Shown: piece by piece, positions 15,401-25,600 of the stretch
Numbering within the stretch: the stretch's first letter is position 1
How the letters are laid out: each line of letters opens with the position of its first letter
Assembly (NCBI RefSeq): GCF_949628215.1
Contig: NC_134282.1
Coordinates: 20,626,723-20,690,722 of the forward strand
Origin: Phalacrocorax aristotelis
Lineage: Eukaryota > Chordata > Aves > Suliformes > Phalacrocoracidae
Length of the DNA stretch: 64,000 bases
Reading direction: 5' to 3'
Notes under the pieces: generated by a model
The model's input: the letters and a program-made list of their open reading frames with translations, nothing else
What the model was told of the DNA's origin: nothing
Database searches by the model: none
Program-made: the position numbers and the translations under genes

Positions 15401-18400
15401 GAGGAGCAGTGGAAGTTAATTGTGCTTGGGCAGAGATACTGGGTGGCTGGAACGGTACCCACTCAGCATCTCTGCTCCAGAGCCTGCTGCCTGCGTTGTG
15501 CAGAGGACAAATAGTCTGGCTGCGGTCTGTTGATTGCTGGCTCTCTGCCGTGCCCAGTTGTGACTCATGCTTCTAGCTCTGGAAGTCCTGAGTTTCCTGC
15601 TCTCCAAGGAGACAGCCACCCTGTAAACTCATTCAGGTCTGAGCTGATGGGCAGCAGACTCCCTGGAGGAGGGTATATATAGAGTTTGGGAGGCCTTCCA
15701 AAGCATGTGGGGTAATCAGGAAGGTTGTTAGCTTAGATTGGGCTTTATGCACCTTTGCCAGACTCCCCAAGATCCATGAAAAGGCCTTGACTGGAAGGAA
15801 TGTGTTTTAATGATGAATAGTTCCTCTGTCAGCTCCCATAGCAGTATTTAGGTTGAATACTAAAAGTAACTCCTTACTTCTTCAAGGATGATGTTTTAAT
15901 AGTAGCTCATCTGTGAGTGAGCGATACCCAATTCAGCTGAACTAGAGGCTCCTGCCTCTAACTTGATGGGATGTTCTGAGCTGTGTAAAGTTTGGTACAG
16001 GCTTATCATTTGGTACTTTAACTCAGGAGAAGAAATTTGTGGATTCTAAAATCTGAGTGGTCAGAGCTTTTTGCTACGTGGATGTGACAGAGCTCAGTAG
16101 CAAATATCAGTGAATTCAAAACGAAATGCGCTTCCAGTGCCAGGTACATCAAAATTCGATTTGGATCTGCTGTGTCACTGTCATGGTTTTAGCTGGGATA
16201 GAGTTAATTTTCTTCACTGCAGCTGGCCTAGTGCTGTGCTTTGGACTTAGCATGAAAACAATGTTGAGATAACACACCGATGTTTTGGTTGTTGCTGGGT
16301 AGTGCTTGTACTAGTCAAGGACTTTTCCAGCTTCCCATGCTCTGCGGGCGCACAAGAAGCCGGGAGGGGAGGGGGCACAGGTAGGAGAGTGGATTCAAAC
16401 TGGCCAAAGGGATATTCCATACCATGTAACGTTATGCCCAGTGTGTTAACTGGGAGGGGCTGGCCGGGGTGGGGAGGAAGGAAGCAATCACAGCCTGGGG
16501 ACGGGCAGCGTCAGTCGGCAGGTGGTGAGCGGTTGTATCGTTTGTGTTTCTGGTTTTGTCTTTTTCCCTTTTCCTTTTTATTATATTATTGTTACTATCA
16601 TAATCATTATTATTATAATTATTATTTTATTGTAATTATTAAACTGTTCTTATCTCAACCCACAAGGTGGTTTTTTTTGTTTATGCGTTTACTCTTCCAA
16701 TTCTCTCCCCATCCCACAGCGGTGGGGGAGTGAGCGAGCGGCTGTGTGGTGTTTAGTTGCCGACTGAGGCTGAACCACGACAGTCACTTTCACTCATTTG
16801 CTGATTAAAACTTAATTTGTATAGATTGTCAATCTCTTTATCAAAATGAGAAGTTCATACTTCGGCTTAATTGTTTTGCTTTCTTAAATACTGTCTTGTT
16901 GGCTGAGTTTCTCTGATACGTTCCTTGCTTTCGAGCAGCCAGTCACTTGTTCCCCTACGTGAAGAAGCGTATTCAAGTCATAAGTCAAACCAGCACAGAG
17001 CTGAACCCTATCGAAGTAGCGATTGATGAGATGTCCAAAAAAGTCTCAGAGCTCAATCAGCTTTGCACAATGGAAGAAGTGGACATGATCCGACTGCAGC
17101 TTAAACTCCAAGGAAGTGTCAGTGTCAAGGTAATGACAATTTGCCTTTTTTCTTCCTTTTTTTAATGCATCTACCTAAATTTTTATTCTGATTTTCATCA
17201 CTCCAGACATGTTTTGTCTTTTGTATTTCTGGTCACATCTTGTATTCCAGTGCTGTTGAAGCCCCCTTTAAAAATGTAAGGGAGTGGGGAGTTTTAATGA
17301 CTGCGGGATTTATGTGCAAGCATAACTATTTCAGTCAAATCTTCTCTAAATAAAACCTTTCTAGCAAGACCATCACATGTCACTTGAGAATACAGCCCAT
17401 CACACAGCCAAGCATTGCAGATATTTTAAAGGGAGTTTTGTTAGGATTAGAAAAGATTTTAGATTTACAGATTCAGAAGAGTTGGGATTGGTGAGAGGTG
17501 CATATATTTCTGGTGTCCTCATTGAAACACCTTCAAACGTATAGCTTTCTAGATGGTTAGCTAGCCAAGGACCTTCAAAAACCAGCGGAGATCTGCAGTT
17601 CATGCGAGGCTGACCAGCTCCCTTCTCATCAGCAAAACTCTTCAAGTTGCATTCAGGTGACAAGAGGAGTGATGCTCTTCACACAGGCTTGGTTGCCTGA
17701 GGCTAGTCCAAGTTGCGGAACACAAGACAAAATGACAATAACCTGCTTGTTCTCTGCACCTAAGCTTTGTATTTCTTCCCCAGGTAAATGCTGGACCAAT
17801 GGCCTATGCTCGAGCTTTTCTTGAAGAGACAAATGCTAAGAGATATCCTGATAATCAAGTTAAGCTTCTGAAGGAAATCTTCAGGTAAACCTAAGTTTTA
17901 ACTTTCCATCCTCTGCATAGTATGAGTAGCATGAGTAGGTGTGGCATGAAATCAGGCTGAACTTAACCAGGCTGATCTACATCTGCATTTACCCTATCTT
18001 ACAAGTCATTCCCAAGAAAACGTTTGCTGATGTTATGAGCTATCCTAGCAGCCTACGTTCCTCTCGATTGGAGGATGAGTTTTGAAATTCATGTCTAACA
18101 AAGTGTAATTTGCAAGGGGGAGAAGAGGTACAGGAGTGTGTGTATATGTATAGACAGATATTTTTCATTACTACAAAATTTGTATGGTTGTTCTTTGTGG
18201 TTTTGTGCTTGTAGGCAATTTGCGGAAGCATGTGGGCACGCTCTTGATGTCAATGAACGCCTAATTAAGGAGGACCAATTTGAATATCAGGGAGAGATGA
18301 AGTCTCATTATAAGGATATGCTCAGCGAGCTGTCTGCAGTTATGAATGAACAGGTTAGATCATCTATTTTGGTGCTGGTTGGGGTGAATGAGGGTGGCTA

Positions 18401-21400
18401 ATTGTCTTCTAGTGACAAATGAAGCTGTAGAGCAAAGTAGTAGAAGCAAAATCTGGCAGTGCAACAGTCACTGAGAAGACATAATTTACTCCTATTTTGT
18501 TCCCTTCTCTCTTTTTCTTTTAAATCCAGCTGTATTATATATAATGAATCTGTTTGATAAACAAAGATTTTTCTTTTTACCTGTCTTACTGCATATTGAA
18601 AAGTTGAATGTTCATGGGGCTAAATGCAGACTGAGGTCTAAAGGCATAGAAAGATAATCACTTAAAATAGTATTTTATGCTTTGCTTGCTTTATCCTGCA
18701 GCTGTGATGTGTTTAATTAAAACAGTAAATTGCTTTTAAGACGTAGCTTATAACTGGAGGAGATATCTTTATAGTTTCTATTTGTAGTCAGCTTTCAGAG
18801 CAAGAGTTGTTTTTTTTTTTTATTTGAATACACTGTCAAAATATGTGCCATGTTAAGACTATGCTTCAGCTGTTAGCAGCTTCAGAAGGAAGAGCATGCA
18901 TGGCTACATTATATGAAATGCATCCCAAAATACTGAACCGGACTTCAGTGCACACTTGCAGCTATTCTATTCCTGTGTCTGTCCAGATATTTTTTATTAT
19001 GTGTTCTGTTTTAATTTAAATATTGAGAGATTCTGCATACTGAAGTGCAAATTAAATCATGCTTAATTATTTCTCTGCATGCTTGTGTGTAGGCCACCTT
19101 AGCTTGCACCTGAGAAATACTTACGTTCTAGCAGTTGCACTGCATTTCCAGTTGCCTGTAGCACACAGAAGAACTGTTTGTGTACAGAGTTACTTTGGTT
19201 AACCATTGGTATCAGTGATGGCATCTCACAGAATTGTCAGATAGAGCATTGTCTAATGGGGCTCCAATTATTCATCTTCACATGTAAAAGATTTTTGGCC
19301 CATTGTTATTACTGTTAGTTTCTCGCAGGGTGTAAAGCTATGTAACTGCTTTGAAGGTTTGGTGTATGCCAGGTGGGGGTTGAGCTCGGCGGTGGTTGCT
19401 GTTCTGTTCTCACTTCCTGTTTAGGTGTATAAGGATTTGTGAACCTCAAGCATTCCAGTAATTTCATCATAACTAATATTTATCACTGTTTGTTACATTA
19501 AGTATGTAAGTATTAAGGGTATCATTTGTTACTCAGTGTTCATGCCTGTCCTGTGGAAATTACTTTGGCCATCCAGTCAATAAGCATAGGCAGTGCCATA
19601 CGTCTTGTGTGAACTACTGTTCCCCACAAAAATGGAAAATATATGGTCAACTTAATCAGGCATAAGCAGTCTATGAGTTTCAGCATTCATAAAATATTTG
19701 CTGAGTTCTATTAAATACTCACACCTGTATTTATATCAGGAAGATCTGAGTTTTCTTCATGCAAATGAAAAGACTAAATAATACAAAATTACTTGTACAT
19801 AACAACGTTAATATGTGAAGTTATGAGTTCATCCAGCAAAAGTCTAAATCCTTATCTGTTTAACCAAAATTATCTGAATTTGAAAGTCCACACTGAAAAC
19901 CAGTCTCCCACTTGCAGCCCTGTGGGGCAGCCTTGTAAGTGACAGCCCAGTTTTCCAGGCAGCGTTGGCTTTTGGGAAAACTCTACTCTTGCAACAAATG
20001 TGTGAACTCCCTACTTCTGAACAGAGCATTGCCTCAGAGAAATCACATGCTGTAAATTGTGGCTGAAACATTTATCTCGCAGTTGGAAAGCTTGAGGATC
20101 TGCTGTAACTGTGCTGTGTGCTTTACACCAGTAAGATTTGCCATCTATCCCATTGTCGTATTCAAGAGGGTTTTGTTTGCTCACTCAACTGACAGTGACT
20201 CTTTTCATCACCATGTGTTTTTCTCTTTTTTTGTTTTGTTTTGTTTTTCTTTTCTGACAGCTCTGTCATGGTCCTTGCTTATACAGCTTCTCTTCTTCCC
20301 TGTCTAACATTTCCCTCAATACTATAGCCAAAAGTGGTATGTTCATTTTTCTTACATCTATTTTTTCTTTTAATGTCATGTACTTCCCTCACTTGCTGGT
20401 TTTTCTACTTGGTATGTTTGTTTAGTTTCATGTCTAGTGACTCCCTTGCTCAGGGAGTTTAAAAAAAAAAAATCAAGGTATACATGTGATATATTGTCCA
20501 TGAACAGTCTTGAGATTCATGTTCTTTAGGAACTCGGGGAGGTCAGTGGGGCAGCTCGACAAGAGCCTCCTAGTGCAAAAGCATGTGTCAGTAGGAGCAA
20601 AGGTGGCCAGATGGAAGGGCTAGGGACCAATTAAGCCAAGCCACCCTTGTCCCATGGGTGTGGTCCCCTTCTCACAGCCCCGCTCACCACGCTGCTCGTG
20701 GCTGTACACTGGGATGCAGGCTGAGGCCATGGTGGGGTGCAGAGGAGAGTGCGCAAACCCAGATGCATGTGGTTCAGAAGGACTGGTACAGCCCAGTGCA
20801 ACAGCAGCCGCCCCGAGCTCCCTTCTTCTGATACCCTGGGGAGAGGGTTGGAATTGAGTCATGGCTGGGTGAAGTCAGCAGTCTGAGCAGGCTGTGCCAC
20901 AGCCTGCCTGTGCTCCACTGTGCTGCCCGTCTCTCCTTGCAGCTTCCCTGGCTTTGCTGGGCACTGCCAGGGGGTGCCTGAGTCCTGGTGCTCATTGTCC
21001 AGTCCACAGCATGGGAGCAGTTCCTTCCCAGAGCTGCCCAAGTTGCTGGCTCAAGCACTAAAGCTGGAGGCAGCGTGGTTATGCCTGGCCAAGTAAAAAA
21101 TGTGGTGTGGTTGACCTGCAACCCTGACCAGCAATAACTGGGGGTTGATGGCATAAGATTACACCTGGAGCTTTGTGAAGGGGAGAGGTTTCTCTTCTAC
21201 TGCCGATGGCTGTGTGGTCGGTGAGGATGGCCCATGTCTCTGCTGTGGATGCTTCAACGTAGTGCCCCATGGAAGGAGGCAGGTTTTCAGTCTGTATTTA
21301 TAAAAGTAGGAAAAATAGCTATTAGAAAAGGCTAAAGTGAACTTCTTCAGAAAAAAAAAAGAAATCTTCCTTCTTGCTAAAGCCTATACGTAGGACAGGG

Positions 21401-22053
21401 TAGAGCAAGTTTTTGCCAGGGCTTCTCCCTGACAGCGCAGCTCTGCCTACAGCCTCGGCCTGGCAATTGGTCCAAACCCTGCCTAATAGACATATTTTTT
21501 CAGTGGCTGTGTATGTGAAGCTCAGTGGGGATGCCGCACACCCCAAATGACTGTGTGGGTAGAGCTGGGGCTGGTCTGTACCATGGTCAGTAGGTGCTAG
21601 TGCAGGTGTCTGCTGAGTTTATAAAACGTAGGTGAACTCTCAGTTGTGTTTGTATGAGAGTTGTTAGAGAAACGTAGTTCAGGGAACCCCATGAAGCACT
21701 GATTGGCAGAAGCCGGTGACCACAGCCCAGTCCCATTTATCCCCGCAGCTCCAGAGGACATCCTCCCTCTCGCTGCAGCCTTCGGTCACTTCTGGGTCCC
21801 CGGGCAAAGTCCTTTTCCTCTGTCAGATCTTTAGCATCATTGTGTAATAAATAAAAAATGGGAAATCCTTGGTTAGACAATGAACACTTCAGACACCAAA
21901 CTATTCAGATCTCTCTCTCTTTTCTATGAAAAGATTGCATACAAGGAGGACTCGGCAAAACAGCAAGGAATGGAGCGCACTTATTCACGAGTCATCAATA
22001 GAGCCACCTCCTCTGTGCCAGCAGCAGCCACCCTGGCAAATCCTGACGCTTGA
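237..22053 (+). CDS. DOCK10: DOCK10, 3' part of gene (14 coding exons, C-terminal ~639 aa)
   Basis: Dedicator-of-cytokinesis protein of the zizimin (DOCK-D) subfamily, a guanine nucleotide exchange factor for Cdc42/Rac-type GTPases at the membrane and cytoskeleton. Exons: 237-419, 995-1105, 2515-2730, 3368-3425, 3757-3855, 5592-5698, 6182-6304, 7245-7358, 13233-13379, 13884-14094, 16939-17129, 17784-17884, 18215-18353 and 21934-22053. All joins keep frame and sum to 640 codons with stop. The DHR-2 domain runs from about residue 150 to 600 of this segment: helical lobe A from the segment reading [13 protein letters not shown], lobe B around [13 protein letters not shown], and lobe C with [14 protein letters not shown], the helix-10 insert region that holds the nucleotide sensor in DOCK9. 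The full family length is near 2180 residues, so the 5' two thirds lie upstream. DOCK10 is preferred over DOCK9 and DOCK11 because the tail ([11 protein letters not shown]) and the LTTHNGG linker fit what I recall of DOCK10, and because CCDC195 is adjacent. DOCK11 is the main alternative. Confidence 0.87.
995..1105 (+). CDS. DOCK10: DOCK10 exon b
   Basis: It has 37 codons, phase 0 to 0. The acceptor is C-rich and ends ACAG; the donor is AAA|GTAAG. It encodes [20 protein letters not shown] and then the conserved [11 protein letters not shown], continuing directly from the previous exon. Confidence 0.92.
1106..2514 (+). other. DOCK10 intron b-c, no other feature
   Basis: About 1.4 kb of intron. 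I see a short T run near 1119 and AT-rich sequence, but no repeat family I can name and no further coding signal. Confidence 0.6.
2515..2730 (+). CDS. DOCK10: DOCK10 exon c
   Basis: It has 72 codons, phase 0 to 0. The acceptor is TCTTTCCCGAAG and the donor GAG|GTAATG. It encodes [20 protein letters not shown] and [20 protein letters not shown], the entry into lobe A of DHR-2. The acceptor is weak (GAAG rather than CAG), but the phase and protein match fix it. Confidence 0.92.
3368..3425 (+). CDS. DOCK10: DOCK10 exon d
   Basis: Short 58-nt exon, phase 0 to 1, after TTGTTACAG and before GGTAAGA. It encodes [19 protein letters not shown] plus one base of a split glycine. This is a lobe A helix. 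Confidence 0.9.
3757..3855 (+). CDS. DOCK10: DOCK10 exon e
   Basis: It is 99 nt, phase 1 to 1, from ATCATAG| to GAA|GTGAGT. It encodes (G)[18 protein letters not shown] and then [12 protein letters not shown]. The middle of this exon is a variable loop in the family, so differences from mammals here are expected. Confidence 0.88.
3856..5591 (+). other. DOCK10 intron e-f, no other feature
   Basis: About 1.7 kb of intron. Several open frames of 60-94 codons exist (for example 4262-4546), but none has splice context in phase or a recognisable protein. A moderately GC-rich patch lies around 4920-5220. Confidence 0.6.
5592..5698 (+). CDS. DOCK10: DOCK10 exon f
   Basis: It is 107 nt, phase 1 to 0, from CACTTCAAG| to GAG|GTCAGC. 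It encodes (S)[19 protein letters not shown] and then [14 protein letters not shown]. This is the family-specific acidic linker in lobe A. The acceptor lacks a good pyrimidine tract, but only this boundary restores the frame. Confidence 0.87.
6182..6304 (+). CDS. DOCK10: DOCK10 exon g
   Basis: It has 41 codons, phase 0 to 0, from ATTGCAG| to AAA|GTAAGT. It encodes [20 protein letters not shown] and then [23 protein letters not shown]-2 lobe A helices. Confidence 0.93.
6323..6381 (+). repeat. Homopolymer T tract and G tract
   Basis: A run of 18 T at 6323-6340 and a run of 12 G at 6370-6381, just inside the intron after the exon ending at 6304. They are simple sequence, prone to length error in assembly, with no coding meaning. 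Confidence 0.95.
7245..7358 (+). CDS. DOCK10: DOCK10 exon h
   Basis: It has 38 codons, phase 0 to 0, from AATGTAG| to CAG|GTAAG. It encodes [19 protein letters not shown] and then [17 protein letters not shown], the junction toward lobe B. The longest intron of this part of the gene (5.9 kb) follows. Confidence 0.94.
9712..9830 (+). repeat. A-rich degenerate repeat (AAATAAAAACAG-like units)
   Basis: About 120 bp built from imperfect AATAAAAACAG and AAATAAAT units, all purine-rich on the + strand. It generates long Phe/Leu-rich open frames on the - strand that are artefacts of composition. It may be a microsatellite grown from a retrotransposon A tail, though no element body was recognised beside it. 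Confidence 0.85.
10220..10237 (+). repeat. Poly-A run (18 A)
   Basis: Uninterrupted A run inside the DOCK10 intron. No processed pseudogene was recognised immediately upstream, so I do not assign it to a retrocopy. Confidence 0.9.
13233..13379 (+). CDS. DOCK10: DOCK10 exon i
   Basis: It has 49 codons, phase 0 to 0, from TTTCCAAACAG| to AAG|GTACG. It encodes [20 protein letters not shown] and then LKIIQD-type lobe B sequence ([11 protein letters not shown]). Confidence 0.94.
13884..14094 (+). CDS. DOCK10: DOCK10 exon j
   Basis: It is 211 nt, phase 0 to 1, from GTTACACAG| to CAA|GTATGT. It encodes [39 protein letters not shown] and CKRRTILT, the beta-sheet lobe B that contacts the GTPase. The open frame runs on into the intron as far as 14270, but the GTATGT donor and the next exon's phase place the end here. 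Confidence 0.93.
16174..16178. repeat. Target-site duplication, left copy (GTCAC)
   Basis: Five bases immediately before the LTR start, identical to 16783-16787. This is the insertion scar of the LTR. Confidence 0.85.
16179..16782 (+). mobile_element. Solo LTR of an avian endogenous retrovirus (604 bp)
   Basis: The element begins TGTCATGG and ends CCACGACA, so it has the TG...CA ends of a retroviral LTR. It is flanked by a perfect 5-bp duplication, GTCAC, at 16174-16178 and 16783-16787. The sequence resembles an LTR family very common in bird genomes (I recognise the TAGAGTTAATTTTCTTC start and the TCTCTCCCCATCCCAC stretch near the end). In this orientation an ATTAAA at 16638-16643 sits upstream of a GT-rich stretch, the usual R-region layout, so the LTR lies in the sense direction of DOCK10. 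An imperfect ATT-rich microsatellite (about 16577-16640) precedes the signal. No internal retroviral genes are present, consistent with LTR-LTR recombination. Confidence 0.9.
16783..16787. repeat. Target-site duplication, right copy (GTCAC)
   Basis: Five bases immediately after the LTR end, identical to 16174-16178. Confidence 0.85.
16939..17129 (+). CDS. DOCK10: DOCK10 exon k
   Basis: It is 191 nt, phase 1 to 0, after TTCGAGCAG|. It encodes (T)[38 protein letters not shown] and [19 protein letters not shown], the start of lobe C. It lies about 150 bp downstream of a solo LTR. Confidence 0.93.
17784..17884 (+). CDS. DOCK10: DOCK10 exon l
   Basis: It is 101 nt, phase 0 to 2, from TTCCCCAG| to CAG|GTAAAC. 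It encodes [19 protein letters not shown] and then [10 protein letters not shown]. The VNAGP turn, with the preceding SVKV, is the helix-10 insert where DOCK9 places its nucleotide-sensing valine. Confidence 0.93.
18215..18353 (+). CDS. DOCK10: DOCK10 exon m
   Basis: It is 139 nt, phase 2 to 0, from GTGCTTGTAG| to CAG|GTTAGA. It encodes (R)[35 protein letters not shown] and [11 protein letters not shown], the end of DHR-2. Confidence 0.93.
18354..21933 (+). other. DOCK10 last intron (3.6 kb)
   Basis: AT-rich first half, with a GC-richer block around 20540-21560. T-rich tracts occur at 18807-18822 and 20221-20255. The open frames on both strands around 20620-21270 are compositional, and no exon with proper phase was found here. 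Confidence 0.55.
21934..22053 (+). CDS. DOCK10: DOCK10 terminal coding exon with stop
   Basis: It has 40 codons including TGA, phase 0, after a CT-rich tract ending AAAAG. It encodes [20 protein letters not shown] and then [19 protein letters not shown]. The KxxGxxRTxxRVIxxAT pattern aligns with my recollection of the mammalian DOCK10 tail, but the last ten or so residues do not. An alternative 3' exon elsewhere cannot be excluded. Confidence 0.8.
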   Translation: MAYKEDSAKQQGMERTYSRVINRATSSVPAAATLANPDA

Positions 22054-22650
22054 CTGTGACGTGGGGAACACGCAGCCTTAGGAAGACCTGGAGTGGCTGG
22101 GGTTTTTTTGTTGTTGTTTGTGGTTCGGTTTTTTTTCTTTTAGAATAATAGTACTGAAAATTAACTTGATCATGGACAATGCCAGGAAAAGGATTTGTGG
22201 GTAATGATTTTAATTTATTGGAAGTCTTCATGGTGTTATTTTTTAAAACTGCAAGCTTGATTTTTTTAATTTTTTGCCTGCCCCAATATTTGCACATTCC
22301 GTATCTTTTGTTGTCAATTTTCGTTTTTGAGCAACTTTGATTATGCTAGGCTGATTATGAAATTCCCATTGAACAGATAGGTACAGAGCAAACCCTAAGT
22401 TTGCTATAAATTATAATATATCTAATAATAAGTCCTAGTATACATATATTTTAAAGGTCAAAGTGGATGTTTTATAACATTTAAGTATATTGCAATTGTA
22501 AATAGAAGATGTGTAAAATATGTCATTTTTACAAAATTTAAAAAATATCTTTTTAGTTAATTATGACAGTACTAAAAATATGGATAACATTTCAGTTACC
22601 ATTATATTAAAATATTTGTGTATGTGTATAAAAGCGTCCATAAAATTTTC
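22054..22650 (+). other. DOCK10: Probable DOCK10 3' UTR (limits uncertain)
   Basis: This AT-rich sequence directly follows the DOCK10 stop. No AATAAA hexamer is seen in the next several hundred bases. An ATTAAA variant at 22606-22611 is the first reasonable polyadenylation candidate. The 3' end is inferred and could be further downstream. Confidence 0.4.
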
Positions 22651-25600
22651 TCTTTGGAGGTCTGTGCGTTGGTTCATTCCCATGTCGGCACTTTCCAGAG
22701 CAGCAGCGATCAGGATGTCCCCGGCATCCCGGCTGTCTGTTGCGTTGCAGTTGTTGATAGGGACATTTATGACCATCTGCAGTGTGGCTTCAGATTCTCT
22801 CTGTGGCCCCAGACTGAGGCCACCCTGGGAAACAGGGCCCCGGTGTAGTCCTCCTGCTTGAGGCCAAAGAAACTCTGTTCTTCCTTTGAAGTTTGTAGTC
22901 CCAGATTTTGCCCAGGGCCTGTGGAAAACTGCGTGCCTCTTGTGAGATGTTTGTTTCAGCTTCTGCATCGTGTTGGGGTGAGGTGGAGTGGTTCTGCCAG
23001 CTCTTTAACCTTGGCACTCCCACACTCCTTCATGTTCATTCCTTTCCCATAGAAAATCCCTGCTTTCAGGGGTCCTTGCTCCTTGTGTGTGTATGTTAGG
23101 ATCCCTCTCTTCCATGCATGCAGTCCCCACAATTCTGTTAAGCTGTGGCTCATCTTCCCTGGAGAAATCCTGGTGATTCCCCTGAGGCTTCTACAGGTTC
23201 GTGAGTGTTTGTTCAGATCAAAGGCCAGTGCCATGTCTTGCTACGTGGGGATGCCAGGAGGGTTTTTCCAGTCTGTTGCTTCATTCTGCCCTACTGTCTC
23301 CTTTCCCTGTATCTCTTCCCATGACACCCCCAGTTCACAACTGGTGAATCTCAACTGAAGTTGTAGCCTGGCCCTGGAGGCAGGAGCCAAGGGTGGCCTC
23401 TAAATTCACCCCATCTATATGTGCAAGGTAAAAGTGCCATTATCCAGTCTCTGCCTGCTTGCCAGTGCCGCACATGCTGCCAGCGCTTCCTGCTGTGTCT
23501 CACTATCAGCAGGTGTGGGATTTTTCAGAAGAAATCTTTGCTGAGGATTGAAACCCTCATGGCGTTTCTTCCCGGTGGGAGAGGGAGGGGAGTGGTTGGG
23601 ATGGGCACCTCATGGGTTGGGGGGGGTCCTGCTCCAGTTTTAGTGCAGTGACTTGATAAGAGCACAAGCTCTCACCTGTGTGCTGCACACAAGTATTGAT
23701 CGCGCGGCTGGACGGGGAGCCAGGCGCCTTCCTCATCCTCGCCTTGAAAAACCCAGCTCTGCTCTTTGGACACTGCACTGTTCAAAACCAATAGTCTGCT
23801 GAAAGGAAGAAGGCCCAAATTTTAACCTGCTTTATACTGTATATGTAGTGGTAGATGAAGTTACCTGCTTGTTTGTGTATATGGAAGGAACCAGTCATCA
23901 GTGGTGACAGCAGGAATCTGCAGTACGGTGGAGGTAAGTGAGCTTCGAGCCCTCTTGTCCCTTGGTTTGTTGGTCTCACTGGACTCATTTTGTGTTTACT
24001 ATGATTCATGTCTATGGATGGGTACTTCAGAAGCCATCAAGGTGATCTGGAGACAGACTGTTTCTAATTAATGTTCACAAGAATTGAGCAACTAAATCTG
24101 TTGGGCATCCTTTGGAATAACTAGATTGCAAAAGCGTGGTTTTCACCAAGGGAATGTTGCAAGCTGACACCAGGCTGGTCCACAGCCAAGCTGTGGTCTA
24201 TGAAGCCAAGGTAAGGAGATTCCTGGATTGTTTTCTCAGTAGCTTGCACACAAAATGAGTTTCATGTGCAAGTATGAGTTGTGGGATTTGGTTTGCTTTA
24301 AGCCACCAGCTCTGCAGCTTCCTCTGGAGGTGTGAAAATCCAGCCCATATTCTGGCTGTTACCTTATTGCTGGTGTTAGGGATGCTCAGGCTTGAGTGTA
24401 GCTGGGTCCATACTCCAGATGGCTCTTCCTCTCCTGCTGTGTTTAGGCACTTTCAACATGGTCACATAAAAGCAATTAGCAAACATTAGCTTTGAAGCAG
24501 GACTGCAACAGGGAGAGAAAACAAAGCATTAAACCATGGATTGTCCCAGCATTTTGAGGGGAGAGAATGAGAGAAATGCAGAAGGCATGTGAGGCTCTAG
24601 GGTTATTACAAAGATGATGTTTGGCCTTTCACCACCATAAAATTCAGTGACCAAAAGTGCAGACGATAGATGTGTCAGTGCTGAATCCTGCATCCACCCC
24701 CATCCGTGGGCTATGAAACCCTCAGAACTGAACAGTGTTATACACGCTCGTGCCTGATGGGAATTGCATGCTACGGGGCGTTGCTGTAAGAAAGGGCTCT
24801 TTTCATACAATCGCTGCTTTTCAAACTCTGAGGACTACATGAGGTCTACACCAATTTCTTTCTGCCAAAAGCTCCACTGTGAGACCCCATTTGTCTAAGT
24901 CAACCACAAAAACACGGTCAGCTGTTCACAGTGTATTCTTACAGCTGGGTTTATTTTTCAATCACTTTTGACAGTGATTCTCTGGACTCACTTTATTTCA
25001 AATATTAGGAAAATTTTAAAATAGCCACACAACAAACTTTCATTTGTTTTCTTTTATGCACAGATAATGGGCTCAAAGCAGGTAAAACACACAGAGAAGA
25101 GCAGTCCAGGGAGGGAGGCAGGTACAAGAAGAGCAGATGTGCTTTCCTACTACTGACACTCATAGGTTTAATTTTCTCTGCAGGAGGGGCAGGGCTTTGG
25201 TGGCCTGAGCACAGATGCCCCAGGGGACTGGGCAAGGGTGGTGGTGAGAAATGCTGCAGTCAAAATTTTAATTGTGCTGCTTGAAGAAAAGAAATAAAGA
25301 TGGACAGGGAAAACAGCAGCCAGTAATTCTTCAAGTCTTTGTCTAAGGTCTTGATAACATGTGGAATCACATAGGTGTTTACCTTTACAGATGAAACTTC
25401 GACAAGGACTGATTTTTAGGCTATAAGCAATATTATTAATAATAGCCAAAAAAAAGTGTGCATATGTGCAAGTGCTTGATTTAGGACTGCTGTTGGTATC
25501 CTTGCTGACACCCGACATGCTCAACTCTCTCACATTCAGTTTACTTGCGTAAGAGGAAGATCTACATTTTTCTCCATTAGACCTTCATGGCAAATAGTTC

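Larger units (their letters stand above)
14095..16938 (+). other. DOCK10 intron j-k, hosts a solo LTR
   Basis: A 2.8-kb intron. Apart from the LTR at 16179-16782 and its target duplications I see only unremarkable sequence. Confidence 0.6.

Noticed and set aside
16302-16733. 143-codon + strand open frame
   Set aside because: It lies wholly within the solo LTR and includes translated ATT microsatellite; no retroviral protein signature.
237-22053. Calling the DOCK gene DOCK9 or DOCK11
   Set aside because: DHR-2 is similar in all three, but the C-terminal exon and the LTTHNGG linker fit DOCK10 better, and the CCDC195 neighbour agrees with the DOCK10 locus.
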